Positions 46,541-58,075 of a DNA stretch of 64,000 nucleotides are shown piece by piece; positions within the stretch are counted from its first letter, which is position 1; each line of letters starts with the position of its first letter. The DNA lies in assembly GCF_036785885.1 (NCBI RefSeq), contig NC_092322.1, positions 13,910,466 through 13,974,465 of the forward strand, read 5' to 3'. A program made the translations under genes and the position numbers. The notes beneath the pieces were generated by a model. The model had not been told where the DNA came from, ran no database searches, and saw only the letters and a list, made by a program, of their open reading frames with translations. This DNA comes from Coffea arabica (Eukaryota > Streptophyta > Magnoliopsida > Gentianales > Rubiaceae).

Positions 46541-48994
46541 GCACCCATGGCCCCTAACCGCAAACAAGGTTGTGTAGTCGGAGGAATGAGTATGCAAACT
46601 ACTTGGGAGTCCCCACCAACAAAGCCAAGCTGTGAGCAATCGCCACGTGTGTTGTGTAATTCTGACAATTTTAAACTTTAACACAGAATATGTTAACAGT
46701 TGACAGATAATTCCTACAACTAATTTAGTCCTGTTCTTATTTTTCGTCTGTCCCAGATTGTTCTTCACCTGCAATTGAAGTTTGCAGTGAAATTAAATAT
46801 TTACAACAAAACAATTTAAATGGAACTTGTTGTTACTATAAATCTTCACATTTAATGCATTAAGTTTTTCCAACTTATTTATATCATGACACAAAAGCCT
46901 TTTGTATGAATGCAACACGATATATAAGCAGGGTTTCAATTCACTACGCTAGTTAACCAATTTTTCATATATAAACAAATTTACTAAAATTAAAATAGCG
47001 TATTTCAAAGTTGCGCTTCTATTTCGAAGTCAATTACTCTTAAACAGCTAGTACTTAACTCATATAATGGAACAAACCCGTAAAGAACTGGTATATTATA
47101 GCAAACAATTTATTTTGTTTACTTTAAAATGTTTCATTTATATTAAATAATTCAAAAAATGCTAGTTTTCCTTTCGTAAACATGTCTCATTCCATTATTT
47201 CAATTGTATTTGCAAATTTTTAAGTATTTAACAAAATACTTAAAATATTTATAATGAAATGTTCATACAAAACGTGGTACTTCATTCATGTAATACACAA
47301 AAGCCATAAAGAGTTGGTACTTTATGGGACATTTTCTTTTTAAACTATTGTTGACTTATATTACGTAGATAACCTACCATTTTTTTGTTTCATAACAAAT
47401 TACTGTACCATTTTTTAAAAATGGTGCCTTACTCCCTAATCCAGCTTTACTTCATGTATTACTCTCTAAGTTTGTGACATTGTTGTTAGGCTTCATTAAT
47501 CACTGTAGATGCCTTTTTCTCCAACTAAATGGTAAATAATAAACCCCAACATCACTAATAAATCCCAACTTCATACCATATATTTGTAATTTTGGCCTTC
47601 ATGATGTCAGCTAAGGGACCCAATAACTCAAAGGCAACGGAGGTCAGTCAAATTTTGACAACCTCAGGGGGTGCCACTGAAAGTGTCAGAAATCTCAGGG
47701 GAGGTTTCTTAAATTATCCCTAATAAATATATTACAAACCACATCGTAATTGATAGTTATTGGCTAATTAAATATATTAGTACAAATGTATTAGTAAAGT
47801 TACTCGAACTAATTAATAATTTCTATTAGTACATTTGTATAATTAGTAGTATAATTTATAATATTAATTATATTACATAAATTAATATACATATATACAT
47901 ATAACTGATAATACCATTGTTATTGGTGCACTGAAGAGACGCATAAGCATTGTGAGCAATGAAAGTAGATGGGGAGAAACAGATGTTACTGTTCCAACAC
48001 CTGAATGGAACGATGGGCAAGAGAAAAGGCGTTGGGCCTTTTCGGTCATTGGTTAGGATAGCAAGGAGAGAAACAAACAGCCCATATCGTAAAAGCAGTT
48101 TATAGCAGCAGCGTAAGGCACCAGTTTACAAAAGCTGGGCAACTGAAGCTGATTCCCAAGTACCCACTAAGGAAACGTCTATCCCACCAAGAGATTTTGC
48201 GCAACATACGCTTCCACTTAATTTCCTATTTACAAAAAAGGAACAACTTTGGTTCCTCTAATAAACAATTTGTCAACTACTTACTCTCCTATTAACCTAT
48301 AAACAAGAGTTACCGGCTTCTGAGGGTTGCTCGGGGTTAAGGTTCGTATAAACTGTCAAAAAGTCTTACTGGCTTGACACAAAAAATATTAACCAAGTGC
48401 AGTAGCACTATTTGCTACTGCAGTGCTTACGACGCAACCTTCGGTGGAACTACAATGACTTACCCATGGCCTAGCAACCTTCAATACTCTTCACCCCACC
48501 AATACATAACAAAAGACAATCCCTCAAGCCGGTGTTGCTCTGTAACCTGTCTGTCGTCACGGCTGCTACTTCCATGCACAACCATACCATCTCTTTCAAC
48601 CTCTGCATTTCACACATTGTATAAGAATATATAATAGGATTTACACACGCAACAGCAGTGAAATAAGAACAACAAAGCCATTTACCAACAGGTACTGCAT
48701 CAGTACAATGACTGTTTACTACCTTTCAGTGGCTGTGGTCATAACAGCTTACAATGGCCCATGACACATTCAAACTTACATTATTTACACTTCAATGGTA
48801 ACGGAATCAAATTTTTTTAAACACCACCACAACCTGTACCCAGCATACCCCACATTCACGAATACCTTGTAGCCTTCTCATGCTCAAAACAAATTAATGC
48901 GAAGGAAAGATACAAACCGTTCCCCTTCTACAGTTTCGTACTTGTTTCATGGAAACACTACTCTTGCACCTCTACTCACCAAAACCTGCCTTAT
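46541..48994. other. AT-rich spacer with repeat remnants
   Basis: Single cores of the 108-bp family lie near 47,083 (CCCGTAAAGAACTGG) and 47,292 (GCCATAAAGAGTTGG). A MITE-type right terminus lies at 47,632-47,723 (GGAGGTCAGTC...CAGGGGAGGTTTC...ATTATCCCT). Beyond it is AT-rich DNA, then mixed sequence to 48,994 with no recognisable gene. Confidence 0.45.
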
Positions 48995-51795
48995 TTATTG
49001 CGTAACTGCAAACCGAAGCAAGGCCTCCAGTAGTGCCTCATCTTTCTCTTGGGCTTCTTTGTTGGTCACCTGTGTCCCTTCCACCGCTACCCTGTGGTTG
49101 TGGTACAAATGCTTGTCCTCTCCATTCGCCTGAGTCACTCCAGCCCGTACCAATTTCAAATGATTTTTCCAGCGAGTCATCCAAACAATTTTCCATATAA
49201 TCATCATTAACTGCTGTTGTTGTGCGAATTCTTTTTGTATGGGCATGTTCGTTGGTTGTGCCCTGCCTGCAATCTTCTACCCATATATCACATGTCAAAT
49301 AATTTGTGACTACAACTAATCACGTCAACTAAGCACAATGCTAACATTACACCACTTCAACTTTCTTGCATTGCCAATAACTTTGGATGCACTTTTAATT
49401 ATGTTTTTATTTGCTACTGTTGATAATAAGAACGAAAAATACCCACTTCTTCATTATTACCTTCACTGTCCACTTCATGTATTATATCAATTAACTACTG
49501 TATAACTACGTATGCAATTCCGATAGTACCTGCAATGACCACACTTTCTTTTCTTCTTTGCTTCTGCATGCTTGTGATCACCTTTACACCATGACACCCT
49601 GGGATCTAACAGCCCGAATGTTCTTCTACTTCTATCGTTCCTCACTCTTGAATCCATTGCAAATCCGTCTCCCCCATATCCCCTGTCAATCCACTTCTCC
49701 TTTAGGTCCACAGAATGCTTGTCAAACATCTGCTGCAGGTCATTAAACGCGTCATCCATGTAGGAGGTATAGTAACACATAGTATTACAGCTAGACTTTA
49801 AAGTGCCATATCTGGCCATTTGTGTCAGTTTTTCGTCTGCAACAAATGCGTTCATTCCATTATTAGTACAGTAAACTCCCTTTGTCCACCGCTTCGAAAT
49901 GCATGCTTCTGGGATCCTGTTCATTCCTTCTACCACCATCACGCGAAACATGTGAGCACAAGGAATCCCCTTTGACTCGAATTTCATGCAAGAGCAGATT
50001 AGATTCTCCATTGACCTATCATAATCCACCTTCCAACTTATTCCGTGTCCACCATATTTCGAGTAATAATACGTACGACTCCCTCCATCCTCGCTCTAGC
50101 CCTCAGAAATTAGAAGTCCTTGCCTGTTCAAATGCTTCCTCACCATGAAGAACACATTCCTTGTAAACACCTCCGCTGCGCTCCACTCTAATTCGGGCAG
50201 GATTGTGGTTAAGACTGGTTTTGTGTTTTCGCTTGTGTGAATTGCTTTGCTCTCAGTATGTCGAAGCCATGCTATTGCCAAATCAAAATTCTAACGAATT
50301 CATATAGTCGCATTTTTTCATTCAAGTACTCATTCAAAAAAGCATTCATTTTCTCACACCTTTGAGTACTTCTCATACCTGCAAAAAAATGACCGCGTAA
50401 ATAGGCCTCTGCCCATAACCTTCTCCTACGGTACAACTTCTTCACCCACTCATTCTCTACCACCCCACATTCATTAACCAACCTAGCCCACCGATCCTCA
50501 AACTCAAGAGTGCTACACTTTCTCTCCATCAGGTTATACAACCTGTTATTAAACTCCTCGCAGCGAATATTACTCCGTGCATTTCTATGCAAGTGCCACG
50601 AACATAGCCTGTGACAAGCATCTGGGAGAAGATTCTTTATGGCTCTTCGCATTGCACTGTCCCCATCTGTCATCACTGCTACTGGCTTTCTACCTTTCAT
50701 AGCCTCTACAAATGTACTTAGCACCCATTCATATGTTTGAATCCTCTCATCTGATAGCAGGGCACAGCCAAAAATAGTACTGTTCAAATGGTTGTTTACC
50801 CCTGCAAGTACAACTAGTGGCTTGCGGTATTTATTTGTTTTGTATGTTGTATCAAACACCAATACATCTCCAAATACACTGAAGTCCGCACGAGATTTAG
50901 AATCTGCCCAAAACAACCTTGCCAATCTTCCTTCGTTATCTACATGATATTTATAAAAGAACATCTCATCGGCATCCTTCTTCGCTGCCAAGAACCCAAG
51001 TGCCCCTTCTGCATCGCCATTAAAAATATCTTTTCTACGTTCCTCGTCCATTCGGTTATACAGATCCTTAATGCAAAATCCCACGTTACTATACCCTCCA
51101 GCTTTGATAACAAAATGTTTCATTATCTGGCATATTCTGACCCCAACCAACTTTAGACTTTTTGCCTGCGCATATTCTGCATCGCTCACTTTTCTATGCG
51201 ACCTAATGTGTTGCACACTTGCCTCTGATGCCAGCGGGTGATTGTGCTCCATAATGAAGCGTGTCACCACATACTTTACCGATTCTATGTCATATTTCAC
51301 GCGAAAGCAAGCCCCACACCCGGTTCTTGTGATTGGTTTTGCTTCTCTTTTCCGGTCTTCATAATTAAACCACTTTTCATTCCTATAATCTTCACAGCAA
51401 CATACCCATTTTCTAAATCTTGAAATGCCATCTGCATCTCGTTTGGCATTACTTTTACGAATCCCAAATCCGCTTAGTTTCGCATACAAATTATAGAATT
51501 CCCCAGCTTCTTCTTCCGTGTCAAATGTTAATTTCATTACGTCATCCACGCCTATTGCGCCCACCAATTCATTGGCCTCCTCATCTTCGTGTCCTCCTAT
51601 TGAACCACCGCTTTCTTCAATGAATGTGTGTCGGTCACACTCAGGTTCTTGGTTAAGGTCAAATGACCTTAACCTGCCGCAACCATCCATCCCCATTCTT
51701 CCGTTCTCTGTTTCCTGCACCATGTCATGAGTTTCAAAGTTATGGACAAAAGTACTCACCTTTGATTTCTCTACTTCTGTTCCGCGCCGCTGCAT
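48995..51795 (-). pseudogene. FAR1-type MULE transposase, one frameshift and one stop
   Basis: Starts at ATG 51,795. Order: acidic N-terminus; FAR1 DNA-binding WRKY-GCM1 zinc-finger domain (about residues 95-180: FYNLYAKLSGFGIRKS...KWVCCCEDY...CGACFRVKY...EHNHPLAS); MULE DDE transposase domain (about 270-500) with Asp in LVFDTTYKTNKY, Asp in VMTDGDSAMRRAI, CSWHLHRNA, and Glu in STQRCEKMNAFL. One base is missing near 50,285 (frame passes from FVRILIW to NFDLAIAWLRH), and TAG 50,098-50,096 follows. The frame then resumes through a SWIM zinc finger (CSCMKFESKGIPCAHMFRV). The C-terminus KKRKCGHC appears spliced (intron about 49,515-49,283) to a last exon (TTNEHAHTKRIR...), a degenerate zinc knuckle. 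This is the enzyme expected to move the element; this copy is inactive unless the two lesions are sequence errors. Confidence 0.88.
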
Positions 51796-52089
51796 TCTTT
51801 CACCACAGCTTCGGAAGGGCCTTCCTCAGATATATCTACCGTCACCGCCTGCGCCTGAATTTACGCCAGTAGACACCACCTCTGTCTATTCCGCCTTGAC
51901 TTCTTCTTTACCAAATTTTTGCCTTCGATTCCGACCTCACCACCTGTCTGCAAACACACCCATCACTGCGGGCCCCAACATGGCTGTGTGTTTAGTACCT
52001 AATACGCTTCCTCTTCGGTGGCCCCACCATGGCTTTGTTTAGTACACAAAGCTTCGTCTTCGATGTTTTATACAACACAACCGGCACCG

Positions 52090-52660
52090 ACGTGTTAATT
52101 TTTATGCTTTCCGATAAATAATTTTGTATTCAACGAAATTGGGGTCTCCTGACTGTCTGATGGACGAATGCCGTAAAGAGCTGGTCCTTTATAAGACAAC
52201 CGTTTTAACTAAATTTTATCCCATAACCCAACATTTGTATTTAAGGCACGTTGGCAACTCTGTCACTGTAATGGTTGACAGGCACAAAGAGCTGGTCTTT
52301 TACTCACCAACGGGTTTTGTTTCATTTTATCCTATAAATCAGTCTGTCTATATGGCACCGTCGGTATTATGTTGTTGTAATGGAAGAAAGCCAAGGGGAG
52401 CTCAAACTTTTAAACTGACACACCCGTTTGAATATAATAATGGTCCTCAAAATGGATTTAATCTTTAGTTGTAGTGCAGGAAAGCCATAAAGAGTTGGCT
52501 CTTTATTCAAAAATGCATTTGTATTTAAAATTTTCTATTTGCTAACATTTGTATTCGACGAAAATGGGTAGTCCGTTGTTATTATGGACGAAAGTGTTCA
52601 AAATTGGGGTTGTTTTAATAAAGTTAACGGGTTTATTTTTACTCCTTAGGCCATTATATT
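52090..52660 (+). repeat. Array of about 108-bp tandem repeats near the right end
   Basis: Cores near 52,170 (GCCGTAAAGAGCTGGTCC), 52,280 (GGCACAAAGAGCTGGTC), 52,390 (diverged) and 52,486 (GCCATAAAGAGTTGGC), with TTTATCCNATAA segments between. Same family and orientation as 25.6-26.3 kb. It lies between the transposase and the right terminus, where MULE subterminal repeats would be expected. Confidence 0.8.
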
Positions 52661-52826
52661 TATGTTAATTCCATTTCATCCCAATGCATTTTCAGCTTGT
52701 GCAGTACGCTACATTTCCAATGTCCAAACCGCGGTTATAGGTCATCACTTCCTTTCCTACAATTATTACCTTTCGCGTCCGTACTTGTCAGATTGCAACG
52801 TGGAGGCTTCTTTGCCATATTTTTTG

Positions 52827-52838
52827 CTTTCCACACCT
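52827..52838 (-). repeat. Inverted terminal 12-mer, right
   Basis: CTTTCCACACCT, the exact inverse of 20,948-20,959, ending 36 bp before the right border at 52,874. The matching distance from each end supports the border call. Confidence 0.7.
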
Positions 52839-52874
52839 GTTTTCTGAAGTTGCGAATGCACTACAGAAATTACC

Positions 52875-53031
52875 GAGGAGAAAGTAGTAGTACTGTTATT
52901 GATAAGAAAGTAGACCTGTGAAAGAGCCTGTGAGTTTCCTAGCAGTGTAGTCGTACAATTATTGATTGTGATGGATCTATAGCTTAGCATTTTTCCAAGC
53001 AATGACATAAGAAATATAGTGAAATTACTGC
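52875..53031. repeat. Repeat copy 2, right part, starting with the TSD
   Basis: GAGGAGAAA (52,875-52,883) then TAGTAGTACTGTTATTGATA and onward match 7,893-8,049 closely, ending where both copies read AAATTACTGCA. With 20,337-20,911 it rebuilds the whole repeat once the element and one TSD are removed. Confidence 0.92.
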
Positions 53032-54862
53032 ACGTGAAGCTGTGTGGTAATAACTTTTGGATTGCTACTTTTAAAATTTTTGTAAAAAAATATACTATAA
53101 TGATTTGATGCATATGAGATCAAAAATTGATTAAAAATATATTTATGAAAAACTTAAAATTTTTTCTACAAAAAATCACTGTCTAAACAAAACCGTTCTA
53201 TGTAAGAGTAATGAAATCATTGAAGCTGATTTTGAAAATATGACTTCAAAGTTGGTTTTGACTTCTTGGATAGATGGTTAATTGTGCACTTAATTTGTGA
53301 ATATTTTGCCTTTTATTTTACCAAAACATGATGTTAATTATTAGATTATACTCATATATGATTTTTGGTGTTGTTTCTCGAAATTTATAGTGAAAATAGA
53401 GTAAAAAGTGCATTAATAAGAAATATGCACAAGATTATATTCTACAAGGCGCAACCATATCTTAATCTGGTGAGAAGTCCGAATGTCGTGGAATTTGAAA
53501 TGGCCCTGCTCGATATTTCTACTTATCGATTCAGAATGGAATTACTTTCCTTACGAAGCCAGACTTTGTGATTAATTTTTAAGAACAGTTGATAATCCTC
53601 TGGTAAAATCCCAAAATTTCCTCAAATAAATAAAAAAAATGCTACACACGTTTCTACACGATAAAAATAAAATGAAAATGGCCAACTTTTTTGATTTTAG
53701 GAATTCTTACATTTATGTCTGTTGCTTAGGCATGTAGTAATTTTCAGTCGCTTTTGTACGGTTATCCCAAATAAATATATGAAAAGCATTAATCTAAGCC
53801 TGCTGATCATAGAGCATGCCTGTTACAATTTATGAATACTCAATCAAAGCGGAGGAGGGGGATTGGTGTTGATTTTTTTTTTCTCACCTTTAAACTTATT
53901 TTCTTAGCCTCACAAGTCACAACAAAGGGAAAATGTTCACTCCACTTGAAATAATATTGGGTAAACTACTAATAACCTCCCGTAATTTTACATATTGCCT
54001 CACGATCTTCTTAACATTTCAAAATATTCATCTAATTTGAAATGCAAATTAATAGTGCCTCCGACTATAGTGATTGATTCAAATGTGCTCTAAAATTTAT
54101 TTTGTAAAATTATAACATCCACTTAACCATGGCCGGAACCATTAAAGGGTGGAAAGTGGCACACCCCTCCTCCCCTTCCTGAAGTTCGAAAAATCTTATT
54201 TTGCACTAATATGTTACCTTAGTTAACCAAAAAAAAAAAAAAAGTTACCTTAGTAAATTATTTCATATTAAGATTTTGCCTCCCTTACCCTCCCCTTAAA
54301 AACTTGTTATTAAGTCCATTCTAATCTAATCTTGAGAATCAGTGACTTTACTAGTGATTAATTGCTTTGCTCTTGAGTAAATTATTTTGCAAGTTAAAAT
54401 TCTTAAAGATGTATAATAGCTAAAATTTTAGGTTTTATGTTATATGATACAGTTTTAATGTAATTTATTTAACTTTGATAGTTTTACTATCATAAAATAT
54501 TTCAATGTTATATATCCCCAATTCCACATATAAAATAATCTTTACTCTTGGGAAAGAAATTTCTATAGTTCACATAAATTTAAGGCAAATGAAAATTGAA
54601 TCTGGAATAAATGAGCGCACTAAGATCAAGTTAGTAGGGCAAAAACTAAAAGTGCTTCACTGTCATCCTTACAAATACGTACATTTCTTTTTTATAAATT
54701 AGAAGAAACGCAAAAATCTGTGTATTAACTTTTTGTCATTATGCACTTCATTGGAATCATTAAATTCTAAGTTGCTGCTTGTTAATTCTATGTTCAGATT
54801 AATCAAAAATTAAAACAAAAAAAAAAAAGAGAAAAGCCAACATTTTCATTTTCAATATAGAA
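53032..54862. other. AT-rich intergenic sequence, no gene seen
   Basis: No domain-bearing frame is visible. The open frame at 53,365-53,571 is short and unrecognised. A poly-A run lies near 54,230. Confidence 0.5.
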
Positions 54863-54871
54863 TTAAAAAAA

Positions 54872-55918
54872 GGGTTATTATCACTTTACCCCCTTAAACT
54901 ATATCACTACTATCAATTTACCCCCTAACGTTATCTTTTAGTCACTTTACCCCCACAAGTAATTCAACTCAACATATTAACAAATTTGGGACAAAAATAC
55001 CTTTTTATTTTATAGCATTACTACATTATTATTATCACTTTATTCGTTTAGATTATAGTGATACAATCACTTTAGTTCCTAACATTATTTTTTAGGCATT
55101 TTACTTCATCGTTAATCTAACTAGTATGGTCAAAAAATTTTAAATATATTTACCCTTTTTTATATATAATTAAAAATAAAAAAGTTGGAATGGTTATTCT
55201 TCTTTTTTTTCACTTTAAGAGATACAAAAACATAAAAATAAAAGAGTTTTCTCAAATTTCTTTTTTTCACATTTATTAATACTCAAAAAAGAAAAAGAGA
55301 TGGGAAAGAAGGAGATAGAAAATTAGATTTTGCAAAGAAAGGAAATAAAGAAAAGTATAACATTATCATATTACCTTAAGGTTGTCGAGATTAGGATTGG
55401 AATTTGGTAGTAAACAGAAAAGTGAAATAATTTTAAAATAATAAAAGTATTCAATTTTTTCTTATTTGTAATTTAAAAAAAAAAAGAATTGAGCTCTCTC
55501 TCCCCCTCTCTATCTTTCTATTTTTTTCAATATTAATAAGATTGCCAAGAAGAAACAAATGAATTCTTTGACTTTTTTTTCTTGATATTAAAAAGGAGAA
55601 GAACCACTTTAAATTTTTTATTATTTTTATTATGCAAAGAGGAGGGTATTTGCTTCTAAAGTTTTTTAACTTGATAAGTTGGTTTAATGGTAAGATAAAT
55701 TGCCTAAAATATAACTCTAGTGGATAAATTGATAATGAGACTATAGTTTATGGAGGTAAAGTAATAATCATTTTAAGGGTTAAACATGTCTTTTTACTTT
55801 AATTAACAAATTCCGTTAAGTTTGACCGTTAGTCTTGGGGGTAAAGTGACTAAAAGATAACATTAAGGGAAAATTGATAGTGACACCAGACGTTGAGGGG
55901 ATAAAGTAATAATAACCC
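54872..55918. mobile_element. Non-autonomous MULE-type TIR element, 1,047 bp
   Basis: Ends are inverted repeats over roughly 80 bp: GGGTTATTATCACTTTACCC at the left, and the right end inverted gives GGGTTATTATTACTTTATCC. Both continue with a block like AACGTTATCTTTTAGTCACT. The 9-bp TTAAAAAAA lies on both sides (54,863-54,871 and 55,919-55,927), as for MULEs. The interior has no coding capacity. The TSD is low-complexity, so the TIR is the stronger evidence. Confidence 0.85.
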
Positions 55919-55927
55919 TTAAAAAAA

Positions 55928-56998
55928 TTATAATTAATCTTTCCTTCACTTAGCAGAAAAGGAGACCAAAGGGTAAGCTGCGTGTGAAGGAAGCCACTCC
56001 AAACTGAGATGCCTGCTGGGCCTATGAACACTATTCCTAAGACAGGAGATTGGACTTGGAAATGTGCTTAGTCTAGAAGCATAATAAGTAATTTCATTTG
56101 AACTTGAATTTTAATTCTACTAATGTGACAAGTATCTAAATCTATTAGTGTACATATTATTAGTATATAAAAAATTAATCTTAAAAAATAAAATTAATTT
56201 TTTATATACTGATATATATAGCAGCATTGCATGCCACGTAATCTCAATATAAATTTAAAAATTTATTTTTTTAATTGTGTGGTATGTATCCAATGGAGTT
56301 GGTGTATACAAGATTCAAAACAAATTGCTACTTGCTAGCTCAATGCAACTAAGAGCTAACTGCATCTAATTTGGAGGAGGGTTGGATTGAATTGGACAGT
56401 GGAAGAAATTGTAAGTAAAATATTTTGAGTTCAAATTCTCTCACTTATAAAAAGGAAAAAAAGTAAAAGAAAAATTGTGTCTAATCTTTAACGAGCTTTA
56501 GGAATAAAGAATGGTTATTAAGATTAAAAAGCTCAAATAAAAATGAAGGTGACGATCTTCTCATTTGAAATTTGTATAGTTAAAACAAAAATTTTAAAAA
56601 TTAAAATTGCCATAGCTCCCGGCCAATTAGTACTACCAATAATTATCGAGGCCCATGATGCAATCAGGCGACCAGCCTAAGATAAAAAAAACCTCAAAAA
56701 AAAAAACGCAAAACGACATGTGTTTCTGGCTGAAAGGTGCAACAAAAGGTTTCTTGAAAAGCACCACCACTGAGCGGTGTGGACTCTGGATTGGAGGTGG
56801 AAAGCATCTTCATAGTGAAATCTTTTTGTTTATTTGTAAAAAATAATTAAAAAAAACAAAAGGAAAACAGCATTATTGTGGGCAAAAAGATGAAAAGCAT
56901 AATCTTCACAATAGCTTTAGTTTTGTCGGCAAGAAAGTGGAGGCTTGCTGCTTTGAAGAGTGTTAGCAATTATATTTTATACGGATACATATCCGTGT
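55928..56998. other. Intergenic sequence, no gene seen
   Basis: AT-rich, with a few short purine-rich runs. No supported gene or repeat. Confidence 0.5.
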
Positions 56999-57007
56999 TT
57001 AAATTTT

Positions 57008-57473
57008 GGACAAATTACATTTTACCTCCTATAGTTTAGTATTTTTACATAATCCCCTATAGTTTCAAAAGCTATGCATAACCCCCTCATAATTTAGATT
57101 AAAGTGTCAAAGTGATAGAAATAGTTATTCGTAACGGAACTTCTAAAAATGTCGAAATTACCCTTATAAATACATGATACACTAACCCAGTATAATTTTT
57201 ATGTTTTACTATATAACCCCTTTATGGTTTAATACTTTACCATATAACTCCCTTATAGTTTTCAAAATATACACATAACCCCCTTGGTTAATAAATAATT
57301 TTCAACTTTACATAAGAGTATTTTTGACATTTTAGATGACTCCATTACGAATGATCATTTCCGTCACTTTAACATTGTAATTCAAATCATTATGGGGTTA
57401 TGTATAACTTTTGAAACTATAGAGGGTTATGTAAAAAACACTAAACCACAAAGCAGCAAAGTGAAATTTGTCC
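57008..57473. mobile_element. Non-autonomous MULE-type MITE, 466 bp
   Basis: Begins GGACAAATTACATTTTACCT and ends with a diverged inverse (GTGAAATTTGTCC). The inner arms also pair (CCTATAGTTTCAAAAG... against ...CTTTTGAAACTATAG). TTAAATTTT flanks both sides exactly (56,999-57,007 and 57,474-57,482), a 9-bp TSD. No coding capacity. Confidence 0.88.
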
Positions 57474-57589
57474 TTAAATTTTTAGCGTATAAAAATATTA
57501 TAATATTATATTAAATTTTATTTATATATATTGCTTTTATTTAGAACGTAATCATATATTAAATGATATAAAATATACAATAATCGGAT

Positions 57590-57693
57590 GGAACCGTACT
57601 GGCCCCTCTCCCCTCTTTTTAAATGTTTAGCGAGTCTTGAAAGTCTGCTTTTCTTGTCTTTCTGCGTCTCTTCTTAAATCTTTAGGGTGACTT
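57590..57693. repeat. Diverged direct repeat, copy 1 (interrupted by the LTR element)
   Basis: ACTGGCCCCTCTCCCCTCTT...TCTTTAGGGTGACTT is similar to 63,070-63,168 (ACTAGCCCTTCTACCCTTTT...TCTTTAGGGTGACTT). The LTR element inserted at the end of this first unit, so an older tandem duplication was present before it. Confidence 0.75.
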
Positions 57694-58027
57694 TGTTAGG
57701 AGCCCATCAAATAAGTCATTGTCGTTTTGTTCGTATGATTTAGCGTTTGCCACACACAAGGCACAGACCAAGAAACGTTGTCGTCCCACTAAGTGACAGT
57801 TAGTAGTAATTGTAGTCGGTTAAGGCATAAATTGCATAAATACCCCCTAATCATTGTAACAAAATTAGTTAGGATCTTGTCTGAATACACCATTCCCAAT
57901 TCTTTCTATCTTTCTGTTATTTCTTTTTCTCTCTCTCCCTCTCGTCCTATCTTTTTTCTTCCCTTTCTGTTAACTTTCTGGCCACCATTGAAGCACCATT
58001 GAGGCAGTGCAAGCTCAGGGTCTGACA
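57694..58027 (+). repeat. Left LTR of the chromovirus
   Basis: 334 bp, TGTTAGG...TCTGACA. It carries a pyrimidine-rich stretch (CTCTCTCTCCCTCTCG) in its 3' half. Confidence 0.93.
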
Positions 58028-58029
58028 GT

Positions 58030-58041
58030 TGGTATCAGAGC
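58030..58041 (+). promoter_or_regulatory. Primer-binding site (initiator Met tRNA)
   Basis: TGGTATCAGAGC, two bases after the left LTR, complementary to the 3' end of plant initiator methionyl tRNA, which primes minus-strand DNA. Confidence 0.9.
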
Positions 58042-58075
58042 AGTCGATCCTTGGCTGCTGAGGGGAAGGATTGCC

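Larger units (their letters stand above)
20912..52874. mobile_element. Giant (about 32 kb) Mutator-like element with gene cargo
   Basis: Borders come from comparing the split repeat (20,337-20,911 plus 52,875-53,031) with its uninterrupted copy at 7,333-8,049. The 9-mer GAGGAGAAA is present once in the empty copy and on both sides here, the TSD size of MULEs. The ends start GGGATG and, inverted, GGTAAT. The first 36 bp match only weakly, but an inverted 12-mer AGGTGTGGAAAG lies exactly 36 bp inside each end. The minus-strand FAR1-type MULE transposase lies near the right end (49.0-51.8 kb). Cargo: two Ulp1-type peptidase genes, a PMD gene, an NLI-type phosphatase, F-box, WW and GRF genes, and 108-bp tandem arrays. 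It may have grown by nested insertions. Confidence 0.88.

Noticed and set aside
20912..52874. Reading the region as an ordinary gene cluster of host genes
   Set aside because: The 9-bp duplication plus the uninterrupted repeat copy show it is inserted DNA; no syntenic host gene order is needed to explain it.
20912..52874. Helitron as the carrier of the gene cargo
   Set aside because: Helitrons make no target duplication and insert between A and T; here a 9-bp duplication and a MULE transposase are present.
7847..53113. Similar minus-strand frames at 7,847-8,077 and 52,766-53,113, seeming to be a conserved gene
   Set aside because: The shared part is the duplicated target-site repeat; frames differ outside it and carry no domain.
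54872..55918. LTR pair suggested by the matching ends
   Set aside because: The ends are inverted, not direct, repeats and the TSD is 9 bp, so it is a TIR element.
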